A stretch of 64,000 nt of DNA from Hymenoscyphus infarciens. Its lineage: Eukaryota > Ascomycota > Leotiomycetes > Helotiales > Helotiaceae. Each line of letters opens with the position of its first letter. Position 1 is the stretch's first letter. The stretch covers positions 1 through 64,000 of the forward strand of contig LLCB01000145.1 of NCBI GenBank assembly GCA_001414345.1, in the 5' to 3' direction. This document shows positions 54,783 through 64,000 of this stretch, piece after piece. The notes under the pieces were generated by a model. It did not search any database. It saw only the letters and a program-made list of their open reading frames with translations, and was not told the DNA's origin. A program made the translations under genes and the position numbers.

Positions 54783-55850
54783 ATGTCAGACACCCTGGTC
54801 TCCCTGGACAATAAATGTTTCTTCAATAACATTCCCGCCGAACTCCGCCTGATGATCTGGAAATTCTGCATGCCACCAGGACGAAATATCCGTCTTGGAT
54901 TCCCCCAAGATCCTGCCTCGAGATTAATCGACGAGTCGATCCCGGCAAATATCCACGACCTCGCCCCCTCTCAACTCCCAGTCCTCTTCCACATAAACCG
55001 CAGCTCCCGCGCCTTCGCACTACAAAACTTCGTCCTCGGTTTCGGCCACACCCCTTCTGCACTCGACAAAACATATTGGAATCCTAAATTCGATACGATC
55101 TATATCCCACCCTTCAATCCCGAAGAGGAGAACACGACGTCTCATTTTCAGCAATATCAAAGCCAGGGTGATTCAGCAGAAGGAGCCATCGAACGGAAGT
55201 TCTTTCAGGGTTTTCTGCGGGCTTATAGATTTCCTATGCTTGCTTTGGCAAAGATTCAGCATCTGGCCCTTCCTTTTCCGGATAATTCTATGAATGAATT
55301 AGTGGAGTATGATGATGAGGATTTGTATTGCAAAGGTGGGATTTTATTTCCGAGGGAGGGTCGCCAGAGACTTTGCCCTACTATGGGACAACTTAATTGG
55401 GGAATCGACAGAAAAATCGCATTTTGCAAGAATCTAAAAACGCTTACTTGGGTTGGAGATGCGAGTATGATCTCTGGAAAAAGCAAATGGGGAACTCCTA
55501 GTATTCGAGAGGTGGATAGTGAGGTGAAGGTTGACAAGAAGTTTTTGAGACAGAAGAAGGCCATCGATTTCGTTACTGGGAAGGGGGTGAAACTGAAGTC
55601 CTATGGCCAGTTTTTAGCGAGCTTTGAAACTTATGTTGATGCGGGAAAATTAAACAGTAAGGCGATGAGGGAGTGGGAGATGCCGAGGTTGCGGGTTGGG
55701 ATGTTGGAATTTGAAAAGGAGCGGATTGTGAATGAATTTTGTGTGGAACCTGCAGTCAGGGGAAAAGGAGATGAAGAGGAGGAGGAGCAAGAGGAAGAGG
55801 AAGACGAGGACTACGATTCTGATTACCTCAGTGATGATAGTATAGAGTAG
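54783..55850 (+). CDS. 2EXR-domain protein with acidic tail
   Basis: A single exon gives 355 aa. Residues about 12-115 match the fungal 2EXR domain: FFNNIPAELRLMIWKFCMPP followed by VLFHINRSSRAFAL and KFDTIYIPPF, so both E-x-R repeats are present. The middle shows no further motif. The C-terminus (about 325-355) is almost entirely Asp/Glu (EEEEEQEEEEDEDYDSD). The domain is widespread in filamentous ascomycetes, often in large families, and its function is unknown; F-box-like protein binding has been suggested. The ATG at 54783 is followed directly by the domain. Confidence 0.88.
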   Translation: MSDTLVSLDNKCFFNNIPAELRLMIWKFCMPPGRNIRLGFPQDPASRLIDESIPANIHDLAPSQLPVLFHINRSSRAFALQNFVLGFGHTPSALDKTYWNPKFDTIYIPPFNPEEENTTSHFQQYQSQGDSAEGAIERKFFQGFLRAYRFPMLALAKIQHLALPFPDNSMNELVEYDDEDLYCKGGILFPREGRQRLCPTMGQLNWGIDRKIAFCKNLKTLTWVGDASMISGKSKWGTPSIREVDSEVKVDKKFLRQKKAIDFVTGKGVKLKSYGQFLASFETYVDAGKLNSKAMREWEMPRLRVGMLEFEKERIVNEFCVEPAVRGKGDEEEEEQEEEEDEDYDSDYLSDDSIE

Positions 55851-56736
55851 ATGCCATTTCGATGGGATGAGAATGCAATGATAAACTTTTGGAAATGAGA
55901 ACTGAATACTTCCTTTGAGACCGGGAGTAGTGAAATTCAATGTTGCTACCGTGTTATAGTGAGGTAAACAAAGCGTAGAGCCAAGACCTTGGAAGTGTTC
56001 ACCAGAGTGCTTTTCTCTTATCCTCATACAGGCATCTAACGCTCAACAGCCTGAGATATGCATCAAACATCCCTTAGAGGAAATGAAGGAGAGAGACAGC
56101 GTAATCTACCAGGTTCTATCAATAGGGTCTCATGAACCGGGGGGTACCAAAAGTTGGAACTGCAACTGCCAAGTGTAGAAGGACTTCAGGTTGCTCCCCA
56201 AGAAAACCACTTTACTTTACCCCAAACATCTAGAATAATCAGCGTTCTAGTGTGGGATCTGTAGGATTTTTACTGAAACTGGATTCCATGAAGTTAAGAA
56301 TCGACGGAAAGATAAGCGAGCTTCGATGGGCTAGAAAGTTGGAAGTGGTTGTCACGAGAAACAAGATATGAAAAATAGAGAGCGAGGCTTATTAGAAGGC
56401 TAGGATTTACTAAAATAAGCTTAAAAGGGCTTAGCGTACCTCTTTTTTCTACTCTAGAATTACTTATGGGGACTCGCCGTGTGGGTAGCCTTTTTATTAG
56501 CACTAAGTACGCCGATATGTTGCGGCTAGAACAAACTCAAAGGGGCTAACGTCGATCCGAATCCCGTCTTTCACATCGCCATGGGATATGTTGAACCGCA
56601 ACGTTCATTGTTTCTGATCATGCCCCTGTGGTATATTTCCCGAACAATCCGGTCAGTAAGTTTTAACATTTAGCTTGTTCAGAATCTGTCAAATGGAACC
56701 GGCCAACTACAAAAGAATCAAGAAAAGAAAAACAAT
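55851..56736. other. Intergenic region
   Basis: No gene is recognised. A short A/G-rich stretch with TTAGCG-like sequence occurs near 56390-56560, possibly a small repeat remnant. The promoter of the gene at 56737 lies at its end. Confidence 0.4.
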
Positions 56737-56998
56737 ATGTCTGACATCGAGAAGCACGATAGCCCCCTCGTGCACCGAGAACAAACGCATGGCACACACG
56801 GACATCATGCACCGGCAGCAGAGCGTTTAGGCAACCACGAGAATGGTGCTAAATTGTATGTTAATTCTATCTTCACGTGCTTCAGGAGAATGATTACTGT
56901 TCCTTGGACTTCTTGTTCTTTACTTGTAAATCAGTCAAGTGTCGGAGAGGTTGGAGGAGTCAGCAGTTGAATCGATAAAGAATTTGGGGAGCAAATGA
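56737..56998 (+). CDS. 60-aa spliced small hydrophilic protein
   Basis: Two exons (56737-56855, 56935-56998) with a 79-nt intron (GTATGT to ATCAG, phase 2) give 60 aa. The first part is His-rich (HREQTHGTHGHHAPAAER). The second is an amphipathic, charged helix candidate (VSERLEESAVESIKNLGSK). Without splicing the frame runs to a different tail at 56968. The upstream context CAATATG is a good fungal start. I do not recognise a family. The composition suggests a small soluble, possibly stress-related or disordered protein; function is unknown. It is convergent with the oxidase gene at 57141. Confidence 0.55.
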
Positions 56999-57140
56999 AA
57001 GCGTGTGTAACGAAACGATGACGATGAACGTTTAACTTCTACTCTTGAAATTGGTTTATATACATAGCTACAAGTCTCGCATCCATCTAGAAATGGTCAA
57101 TAGAGTATCATACAAGAAACCCCTCTTTAGACAGCCCCAC

Positions 57141-58634
57141 TCAAAGACCAATACTCTGTCCATTATTGGTGAACATCCCAACGGGATCGCAAGCGGCTTT
57201 GATGCTCTTCAACCTGGCGTAGTTCTCAGCACCATAAAGTCTCTCACTCCACTCCGCCTCCGTAAGAGCAGAATCTCTGTAGTTGGCAAATCCCCTTAAA
57301 GGAATATTCGCCTCGGTAAGAGCATTCTCAAAAGGTGTCATAAGAGCCTTCATGTACTCTGTCCCATCAGCTGGCCATGTAGTACTCCTAGAAACACCAT
57401 CAAGTCTAATCAACCAAAGGTTATTCCCATGATGATATGAGGTATCGGAATCCTTAACATTCTTCGCCACACCACCCCAGAGATCGAGATAGCCGTTTCG
57501 TGACATGTCTGTACGATTGAACTTATAAGTACCCTCCGAATATAAAGTATATGCCAAATCGTAGGTTAAGGGTGTATCAGCCGTCAAAGCCAGAGATTGC
57601 GTATAAGAAGTTCTCGAAGAAGGTGCACCACCATCTGTGAGATTAACACCTGGGCTCGCGGCCGACTCTTGGGCCCACCATCCAAGCTCTGTTTTCCTGA
57701 GCGAGGCGTTGGCTGGCAAACGAGCCATGAGTGGTGCGAGGACGGCATCGAAGGTGCTTGGATCCCCATAAAAGTATCCAGTTCCCGAAAATGAAGAGAC
57801 AGACATAGACCAACGAATAGCGAATTCATCCGGTGCCTCGCTGACAGCATATTCCTGCAAAGCAAGTAGGGCATTTGTTCCAACCTCCAAACTCACCGCC
57901 CCCAAGCTGAGCGTGAAATTGACAGCAGTTTGATAAGTAGGTTTCCAAGTTTTAGTCGTGAGAGAAGTCAAGATCCCGAAACTGGAGCCAGCACCCTGAG
58001 CAGCGAAAAAGAGATCATCTCCCGCCTTGGCCGTGACTTCCGTCCCGTTGTAGAGCATATAATTCACACTCTCAAGATAATCCATTGGTGTCCCCAAGAA
58101 TCGAGAGGTGGTACCGAAACCACCTCCAATAGAAGACCCGGCCAGTCCCGGCCGTCCATGTCTCACGTGAGGGAAGTGAACTCCAAAGCCATCCCAGGCG
58201 AATTTCGCGACGGGACCAACTCTGTTTCCGGCTCCGTATGTTAATAGACCCGTTGCTTCAACGAAGGACATCGAGTTGAAAGCTGCCATGTCGACGACTA
58301 GATTGCCGTCATTTCCGTATCCGTAAGCGACGAATGAGTGACCTCCAGCGAGGGCCGAAACCTTGGTATCAGAAGCGAGAGCACAGGAAAGTGCGGATGC
58401 TAGTTCGGCGTTGGTTGTTGGGTAAGCCATCAAAGTTGGCGAAGTGGTGATGCGAAGTTGCCATGCTTGAGAGACGGATGACCATTCTATGTCTGCGGGA
58501 GCGATGACTTTAACACCAGCACTTTCAAGACATATTTCTAGATCTGTATTTCCAGAAGCGGGTATGGCTTGAGGAAGAGCACTCGAAAGAGAGAAGAGAA
58601 GTAAAGAAACAAAAAGGGCTGTTAATTTCGCCAT
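57141..58634 (-). CDS. Secreted FAD-linked oxidoreductase (berberine-bridge/AA7-like)
   Basis: A single exon gives 497 aa. A signal peptide (LTALFVSLLLFSLSSALP) covers residues 1-21. The PCMH-type FAD domain has SALAGGHSFVAYG, where His99 is the expected covalent FAD attachment. GLAGSSIGGGFGTTSRFLG covers the pyrophosphate region, and AGSSFGILTSL follows. The C-terminal BBE element appears as NYRDSALTEAEWSERLYGAENYARLKSIKAACDP. Several N-glycosylation sites (NFT, NAS, NLT, NRT) fit secretion. The second covalent Cys of bicovalent AA7 sugar oxidases (GxCPxVG context) is absent; the region reads VRHGRPGLAGSS. Likely reaction: oxidation of a carbohydrate or alcohol with H2O2 release outside the cell. 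The substrate is not predictable. Confidence 0.92.
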   Translation of the reverse strand: MAKLTALFVSLLLFSLSSALPQAIPASGNTDLEICLESAGVKVIAPADIEWSSVSQAWQLRITTSPTLMAYPTTNAELASALSCALASDTKVSALAGGHSFVAYGYGNDGNLVVDMAAFNSMSFVEATGLLTYGAGNRVGPVAKFAWDGFGVHFPHVRHGRPGLAGSSIGGGFGTTSRFLGTPMDYLESVNYMLYNGTEVTAKAGDDLFFAAQGAGSSFGILTSLTTKTWKPTYQTAVNFTLSLGAVSLEVGTNALLALQEYAVSEAPDEFAIRWSMSVSSFSGTGYFYGDPSTFDAVLAPLMARLPANASLRKTELGWWAQESAASPGVNLTDGGAPSSRTSYTQSLALTADTPLTYDLAYTLYSEGTYKFNRTDMSRNGYLDLWGGVAKNVKDSDTSYHHGNNLWLIRLDGVSRSTTWPADGTEYMKALMTPFENALTEANIPLRGFANYRDSALTEAEWSERLYGAENYARLKSIKAACDPVGMFTNNGQSIGL

Positions 58635-59953
58635 CTTTGCTTGTGGGGGTTGTTAAAGAACGTGTGGTGGTGGAAATAATGTGGAGCTGTCCTTGAGGGA
58701 TGGCTTGAGGGGGAAAGAAAGGAAGGCGCCTCTCAGTTTATCTTATATCACCCATCATGCCACTCTGTTGCACCCGTAGGTTGTCCTGGGTTTTGCCAAG
58801 AGGGGATTGGGTGTGGATTTTCTTCTCAGATTGAGCAAGAAAAGCTTGTCCAGGAGCTCGTAACCTTGCAAACGAGGAAGCGAATAGAAGCGAGCTTTGA
58901 GAGAGCGGCGACACAAGCTACAAGACATAAAGTTGTAAATCATAATAAAATTACCCCACAGAGGAACAATTGTAGCGAGAGTAGTAGCATTGAGATTCCA
59001 AAAGTCAAGCAAATACTCCTTTTCTTGAAGGCACAACGACCAAGAGAAACATGTTTGTGATATACTCTCCCCCCTAAATAAACGTTAAACGTTAAACCTG
59101 AACCTTCTTTTTTTGGTGCAACACCCGCACGATTTTAAGGTTCCCAGCTGTCAGAAATAACATCTAATTAGAGGTATGAAAATGCTTGGATCAAAGAAAC
59201 CTTCTAAACCTTCTCCTAGAAACATAAAACGAAAGATACAAGCCCTCCCTCGTAAATCGAAAAATATAAGAGTTTGATTGATGGGCTTGAAGTTTAATTG
59301 AGATCACCCCCACATCACCTTATGCGATCGGAAAGACAACGCCCCGAGGATCCGAATGCTAATGTCTTTGGTAGCAATCAGCCAACGAAACAAGAGCCGG
59401 TAGGGAGTTAGACACGGGGTATGGAGAGAACACAATTTCAACCACACTACTCCGTACAGATGCAGATGTGACAGGGAGGGTATTCCCCCAACGGATCTCA
59501 CCCATGTTTCAATGGCCTGAATGGGGTATTCCCGATCCACACTACCACAGGAAGATCCCCGTTAAACTCGTGGGAACATGAGGAGTTTCTGTGAGTTCCC
59601 CGTTTTTCTCCGTTTGTCATCTTCCTAGACTACTCTGTACAGTTCTCGAGGATGTGGGGGGAGCAGAGCCTGATATTGAAGTAAATGATTCGCAAACATG
59701 AACAAATCAGAAATATAAACGGGAGTTGCAAGCTTACTGAGTCTTGGGAAATGTTGACTTGCCCTTGGAAATGGATGTCTAAGTAAAAAAACAAAAATTG
59801 CGTTTCCATCTCGACCCCGTCCAAATGCCAGCCCAACCACCTAAGTCTATCGTAATACACCCATGCGAAGCCTCGCCATAACGCCAGAAAGACAGATGTC
59901 AAGCCTCTAGAATATTGGTGTACAGTTGATGTACAGCGTCTTATCCCGCTTCA
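58635..59953. other. Intergenic region
   Basis: Short frames at 58755-59036, 59304-59540 and 59625-59902 have no family features. A tandem AAACGTTAAACGTTAAAC occurs at about 59081-59097. No gene is called. Confidence 0.5.
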
Positions 59954-61243
59954 TTATAAGACGGCCTTCTGTCTTCCAGTAGCCGTGTCCGACAAAATGG
60001 TTGGCTCCTTTCGCTTTTTCAAGACCTTCTCAATGAATGCCTCGCCTGCTTTGTACGAACTTCTGACCAAAGGTCCACTGGCACAGTATAAAAATCCCAT
60101 CTCCAAGGCGCGGTCGTGCCACAAATCAAAAGTCGCAGGAGTGACATATTCCTCTACTTTCATATGTCTCTTTGTTGGGCGCATGTACTGACCGAAAGTT
60201 ACGACATCGACGTTAACCTTTCGAAGTTCTGATAGGATATTAGTATGAGATTCTAGCCCCTTCCCGAGGTCATTAGAGAGCGTACCTTTTAATGTTGCCC
60301 ATAATTGGTCCTCAGTCTCGCCCAGACCCAGCATAATGCTTGTCTTGGTAATTAAGGTTGGAACTGCCTGCTTCGCAGCATCCAAGACTTGCAAACTCTG
60401 TCTGAATTTGGCCCTTCTATCTCTGACAAAAGGTGTCAATTCTTCCGTCGTCTCCATATTGTGTGCGTACACATCTAAACCACTTCGGGCAACCATAGCC
60501 ACCATTTCAAGGTCTCCGCCGTAATCTCCAGTAAGCGCTTCAACCAGAATGGAAGAGTTCTTTTGCTTGATTTTCATGATGGTTTCCGTGAAATGTCGCG
60601 CTCCACCATCCGCAAGATCATCTCGATCGACAGATGTCAAAACAACATATCCCAATCCCCATCTGGCCAACGCCTCTGCTGTATGTTCAGGTTCGTGTGG
60701 ATCTAATGGTGCAGGAGCCTTGTTGGTCTTGATGCTGCAGAATCGACATCCTCTTGTGCATGTGTCTCCCATCAGCATGATCGTCGCCGTTGCCGCACTT
60801 TTATCGCTTCCACCCCAGCAATCCGAAATGTTTGGACATCGCGCCTCCTCGCAGACAGTATGTAAATTCAAGCCGCGCAAATCCTTCTTGATCTGCTTGT
60901 AATTGGAATCGTTGGGTATCGGAGTCTTGAGCCACTCGGGCAATCTGGTTATCTGCCTCTTCCTCCCCGCAGGGCCAACCATCGCAGTTCGCAATTCGAG
61001 TGCATCGGTATGCGATAGAGGCTCTTCTTCACCGCCTACGAATTCTGTAAATGAGGGGATTGCGTTTGCGCCGTCTTTGAAATAGGTAGGGCGTCTTTTT
61101 GGGGCAGGTGTTATGGGCTCCGAATTCGCTGCTTCAGTGGCGAGGCCTCTGGAATTTGTTGAGGGGGAGGAGAGAAAGGTGCGAGTGACTTGGCGCATGG
61201 GAGATGCGTTCAAGCACCTGAATCTACTTGCTGCTGCTGCCAT
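59954..61243 (-). CDS. LIP5: Mitochondrial lipoyl synthase
   Basis: Two exons (61243-60286, 60228-59954) give 410 aa. A mitochondrial presequence ([10 protein letters not shown] to LATEA, Arg/Ser/Ala-rich) covers about 1-40. The two 4Fe-4S clusters are bound by Cys131/136/142 ([12 protein letters not shown]) and the radical-SAM triad Cys162/166/169 (CTRGCRFC). [17 protein letters not shown] and the C-terminal VRSSY ligand motif complete the family set. The 57-nt intron 60229-60285 (GTACGC, ACTAAT branch, ATCAG) is a multiple of three without a stop, so the frame also reads through. Removing it joins LWATLK to ELRKVNVD, restoring the conserved sequence. The enzyme inserts two sulfurs into octanoyl groups on lipoyl domains in the matrix. 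Confidence 0.96.
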   Translation of the reverse strand: MAAAASRFRCLNASPMRQVTRTFLSSPSTNSRGLATEAANSEPITPAPKRRPTYFKDGANAIPSFTEFVGGEEEPLSHTDALELRTAMVGPAGRKRQITRLPEWLKTPIPNDSNYKQIKKDLRGLNLHTVCEEARCPNISDCWGGSDKSAATATIMLMGDTCTRGCRFCSIKTNKAPAPLDPHEPEHTAEALARWGLGYVVLTSVDRDDLADGGARHFTETIMKIKQKNSSILVEALTGDYGGDLEMVAMVARSGLDVYAHNMETTEELTPFVRDRRAKFRQSLQVLDAAKQAVPTLITKTSIMLGLGETEDQLWATLKGTLSNDLGKGLESHTNILSELRKVNVDVVTFGQYMRPTKRHMKVEEYVTPATFDLWHDRALEMGFLYCASGPLVRSSYKAGEAFIEKVLKKRKEPTILSDTATGRQKAVL

Positions 61244-62514
61244 TATCGCGATATGAGACTTGAATGGATCGTGAAATGGGGATTGTTAAGATGTCGGGGA
61301 TCAGAATGTCGTTTTCATTTGACGGGTCACCAAACGCATTCACCTCCGTCGGAAGCCGTGTTTTTCCGCTGGGCCCAATGAAAAGGTTGGGATTGTCATG
61401 CTAAACCCTCCTCTCATTAATTTAAACTTGGGTTAAAAATCCTATAAGTTTAGGACAACGAGAGGAGAGCTACTTACTTGTCCACCACCAACCCACTTCT
61501 TGCTCTCCCTGTTTCTTTTCTTCAATAATCTGGGGAACTAGATTTTGGCTAAAGTAGTACTTATTTTCTGTGCATAATGTCTAATTTCGAGCTTCTGAAA
61601 AGTAGAGCAGTTAGGTAGTGTAGAGGCCCTTCAAGATGTCGTTTTAAGACTTTATTGGTTTTTTTATTTCAGAGCTGCTGGTGGACACCACTCTTACGTT
61701 AGTACCAACGCACATAACTCGACACAAACCACATACAAAAATCTAGCTATACTTTTATTATGCTTTTCCAATTTGATGTTGTCGTGTTTTTTCGTTGTGA
61801 TTTTAGTAGAGTTATAAGAAAAGTAATGGTCAGTAGAGTAAGGTCACATAAGGTAGTAAAAACATAACAAAAATCTCCATTTCTCGCCCATTTCTTCCTA
61901 AAAGTATGTGAAGTTATAGATATTTTTCAAGAAGGGTGGTTGTGGTTGTTTTGGGGTATTACTAGTAGATTGCCTCAAATCGGCTCTTTATTTTTATCGT
62001 AAAGCCCCCTAGAACCTAAAGTTTTATTTCCATTTTATACAACCTTTTCTCCATATATGTCACAATATATTTATATATATATATATACAACTATGGTATT
62101 GAAGTCCTTGTACCATTATCACGATGCTATATCATTACTATCTACTGGTTTCCGTACGCCTGCCGTCTTGTCCAGCGACAGACAATTTTGGCACAAGTTT
62201 GGATGACTCCCAACATTAAAGATCTTTTGAAAGAAAACGAGGCAAAATAAATATCTAAAACGAGTAATTATTGACACTGACCCCTGCAGCAAGAGCACCC
62301 CGCCAGAGCTTCGCCTGGACCTCGGATGACGAGTGCTGCGCTACAAAGAATAGCTATCCTATATCTACCCAACCACCTCACTTTGCCAACATCAATATCC
62401 ATCGCTACTGCGGTGCTGTATCGTATCCCCCTCCTTCCTTCCCCTCCAATGGGTTGTTGATCTCCTCCATCCGATCCTTTCGAACCCCGATCGAAAACAC
62501 CGACCTCCTTCAAT
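61244..62514. other. Divergent intergenic region between LIP5 and PFF1
   Basis: Composition is AT-rich from about 61400 to 62110, including a TATATATATATATA run near 62071-62088, but without the CA/TG depletion seen in RIP tracts. No gene or RNA is recognised. The start of the PFF1 leader is in the last 200 bp. Confidence 0.5.
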
Positions 62515-64000
62515 ATGAAGTGCCCCGCCCCATTCTCGTTCGTTCCCCTGGCGGTCACTTTTGTGGCAGTGGTCGTCTACTTGGGAATCAGCATACCTCT
62601 CCTCGTAGTCCACGAAACAGTTCCAGCTGCTCCTACGGATCCGACGCCTTTCCGCGGACTCAATCTCACCGAAGCCTGGTTGGACTTGACACAGCTCACA
62701 GACGGCTACCATCCTTTCAACAGTCGGAAAAATGACGATGTGAGGAATTGGCTCATGAGGAGGATAGAGGCGATATTGGAAAGCAACCATGCTAGCTGGA
62801 ATGCGGATAGTAGGACTCCAAATACAGAATCGCTGAGTGAGAAATCGAATTCTCCGGTACACGACGCTGTACAGACTGCAGCTTCCTTCGAACCGTACGA
62901 TGCCGAAATTGTCCACGAGGACCTGCGAGCTCGAACGAGTGTATCTCCAGTTACCGTCTTCAATGATATGCTTTCAAATTATACCTCCACTGCTCTCACA
63001 AAGATTGGGGCTAGTGGTCGGCGAGCTGGGATCAGTACCTACTTTGAAGGCAGCAATATTGTTGTTTATATCCCAGGAACTGAGGACGAGAAGGGGGACT
63101 GGTGGAATTCATCCTCTATACATGCTGCGAAGACCCATGGCAAAGGAGGGGTCATGATTAATGCACATTTCGACAGCGTTTCTACGGGCTATGGAGCAAC
63201 AGACGATGGCGTAGGGGTTATCACAGCACTGCAATTGATCAAATACTTTACAACTTCTGGCAATACACCCAAGAAAGGTGTTGTGGTTTTGCTCAACAAT
63301 GGCGAAGAGGATGGTCTATACGGTGCCAAGGCCTTTCTATCACACCCAATGGCAAAATTCGTACATACTTTCCTCAACCTCGAGGGAGCCGGAGCTGGTG
63401 GGAGAGCAACACTGTTTCGAAGTACAGATACGGAAGTCACTCGTGCTTACGGAAAAGCTCGCCATCCTTTTGGGTCAGTGGTAAGTGCCGATGGCTTTGC
63501 ACTCGGATTTGTCAGAAGCGAGACAGATTATGTTGTTTTCCGCGCTGAAGGCTACCGTGGGCTCGATGTTGCTTTCTGGGAACCCAGAGCAAGATACCAT
63601 ACTAACCAAGACGATGCCAAACACACGTCTAAGGATTCGTTGTGGCACATGCTATCCGCATCAGTCGAGACGATGAGATATTTGACATTCGATACCAGTG
63701 ATACCTTCACTGGCCCACGAGGAGACAATGACGCAGACAAAGTGAAAAATGGACGTGGAAATGATGGTGTATGGTTTGACATATTTGGGTCCGTTTTCGC
63801 AGTGTTCGGTCTTCGAACCCTGTTCGCCTGGTCCTTGACATTGCTGATTGCATCTCCACTGATCCTGGCGCTGGTCTCATATCTTCTCATCAAGAAGAAT
63901 AAATTCTATTTTCTTGCTGGATCTGTGAAGCAGCCAGGGCAAGATTCTGAATCTATTCCTCTCGGCGGCTGGCGAGGCGCTTTTCGATTTCCCATTGCGT
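62515..64000 (+). CDS. PFF1: Vacuolar membrane protease, M28 family (partial, runs off the window)
   Basis: An open frame from 62515 to the window edge gives 495 codons with no stop. It begins with a cytoplasmic stub and a transmembrane helix (FVPLAVTFVAVVVYLGISIPLL). A zinc aminopeptidase domain of the M28 family follows: NAHFDSVSTGYGATDDGVG (His218, Asp230 ligands), NNGEEDGLYGA (Glu264 base, Glu265 ligand), then LNLEGAG, FRSETDY and ARYHTNQDD. A second hydrophobic region (LFAWSLTLLIASPLILALVSYLL, about 440-462) starts the multi-helix C-terminal half, most of which is outside. This is the Pff1 family of vacuolar membrane proteases, normally about 900-1000 aa, so roughly half is seen. N-glycosylation sites lie in the lumenal part. 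Confidence 0.93.
   Translation, partial: MKCPAPFSFVPLAVTFVAVVVYLGISIPLLVVHETVPAAPTDPTPFRGLNLTEAWLDLTQLTDGYHPFNSRKNDDVRNWLMRRIEAILESNHASWNADSRTPNTESLSEKSNSPVHDAVQTAASFEPYDAEIVHEDLRARTSVSPVTVFNDMLSNYTSTALTKIGASGRRAGISTYFEGSNIVVYIPGTEDEKGDWWNSSSIHAAKTHGKGGVMINAHFDSVSTGYGATDDGVGVITALQLIKYFTTSGNTPKKGVVVLLNNGEEDGLYGAKAFLSHPMAKFVHTFLNLEGAGAGGRATLFRSTDTEVTRAYGKARHPFGSVVSADGFALGFVRSETDYVVFRAEGYRGLDVAFWEPRARYHTNQDDAKHTSKDSLWHMLSASVETMRYLTFDTSDTFTGPRGDNDADKVKNGRGNDGVWFDIFGSVFAVFGLRTLFAWSLTLLIASPLILALVSYLLIKKNKFYFLAGSVKQPGQDSESIPLGGWRGAFRFPIA

Overview
The window is nuclear DNA of a filamentous ascomycete. Genes carry short GT-AG introns (mostly 46-130 nt), often with CTAAY/CTGAC-type branch sites. The proteins are typical of moulds: fungal Zn2Cys6 regulators, a WSC sensor, 2EXR, CFEM-era style secreted proteins and a vacuolar Pff1 protease. 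Gene-rich DNA alternates with very AT-rich tracts almost free of CA/TG dinucleotides, the mark of repeat-induced point mutation (RIP). A Leotiomycete (Helotiales) is my best guess for the lineage, but this is inference only.

Region 1 (1-2.9 kb): a secreted protein gene followed by a RIP-degraded repeat. Region 2 (2.9-20.2 kb): a compact catabolic-type cluster. It holds an FAD monooxygenase fused to an acetoacetate-decarboxylase-like domain, a LigB-type extradiol ring-cleavage dioxygenase, a C2H2+Zn2Cys6 regulator, an aldehyde-dehydrogenase-like pseudoenzyme, a 115-aa orphan, a CocE/NonD-type serine hydrolase, a cupin, a fumarylacetoacetase-family C-C hydrolase and an MFS transporter. The order of events this suggests is import, hydroxylation, extradiol (meta) cleavage, then hydrolysis of the diketo-acid by the FAH-like enzyme, under a local regulator. 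The substrate is unknown. This is the strongest candidate in the window for an undescribed system.

Region 3 (20.5-41 kb): a repeat-rich, gene-poor stretch. It contains an F-box/LRR-like gene, a 2.7-kb RIP tract, a WSC-domain wall sensor, a RIP-decayed element with TA-flanked terminal inverted repeats, a broken ACC-synthase-like aminotransferase, an intact P450 and further RIP tracts.

Region 4 (41-64 kb): mostly conserved housekeeping genes. These are TRM1 tRNA methyltransferase, an ArfGAP, a two-RRM RNA-binding protein, TAH18 diflavin reductase, lipoyl synthase and the start of the PFF1 vacuolar protease. Between them lie a 2EXR protein, a 60-aa spliced small protein and a secreted flavo-oxidase.

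All splice junctions were placed by eye from GT/AG, branch sites, phase and family continuity. Two genes (dioxygenase and lipoyl synthase) hide introns whose length is a multiple of three and which contain no stop, so a plain ORF scan reads through them.
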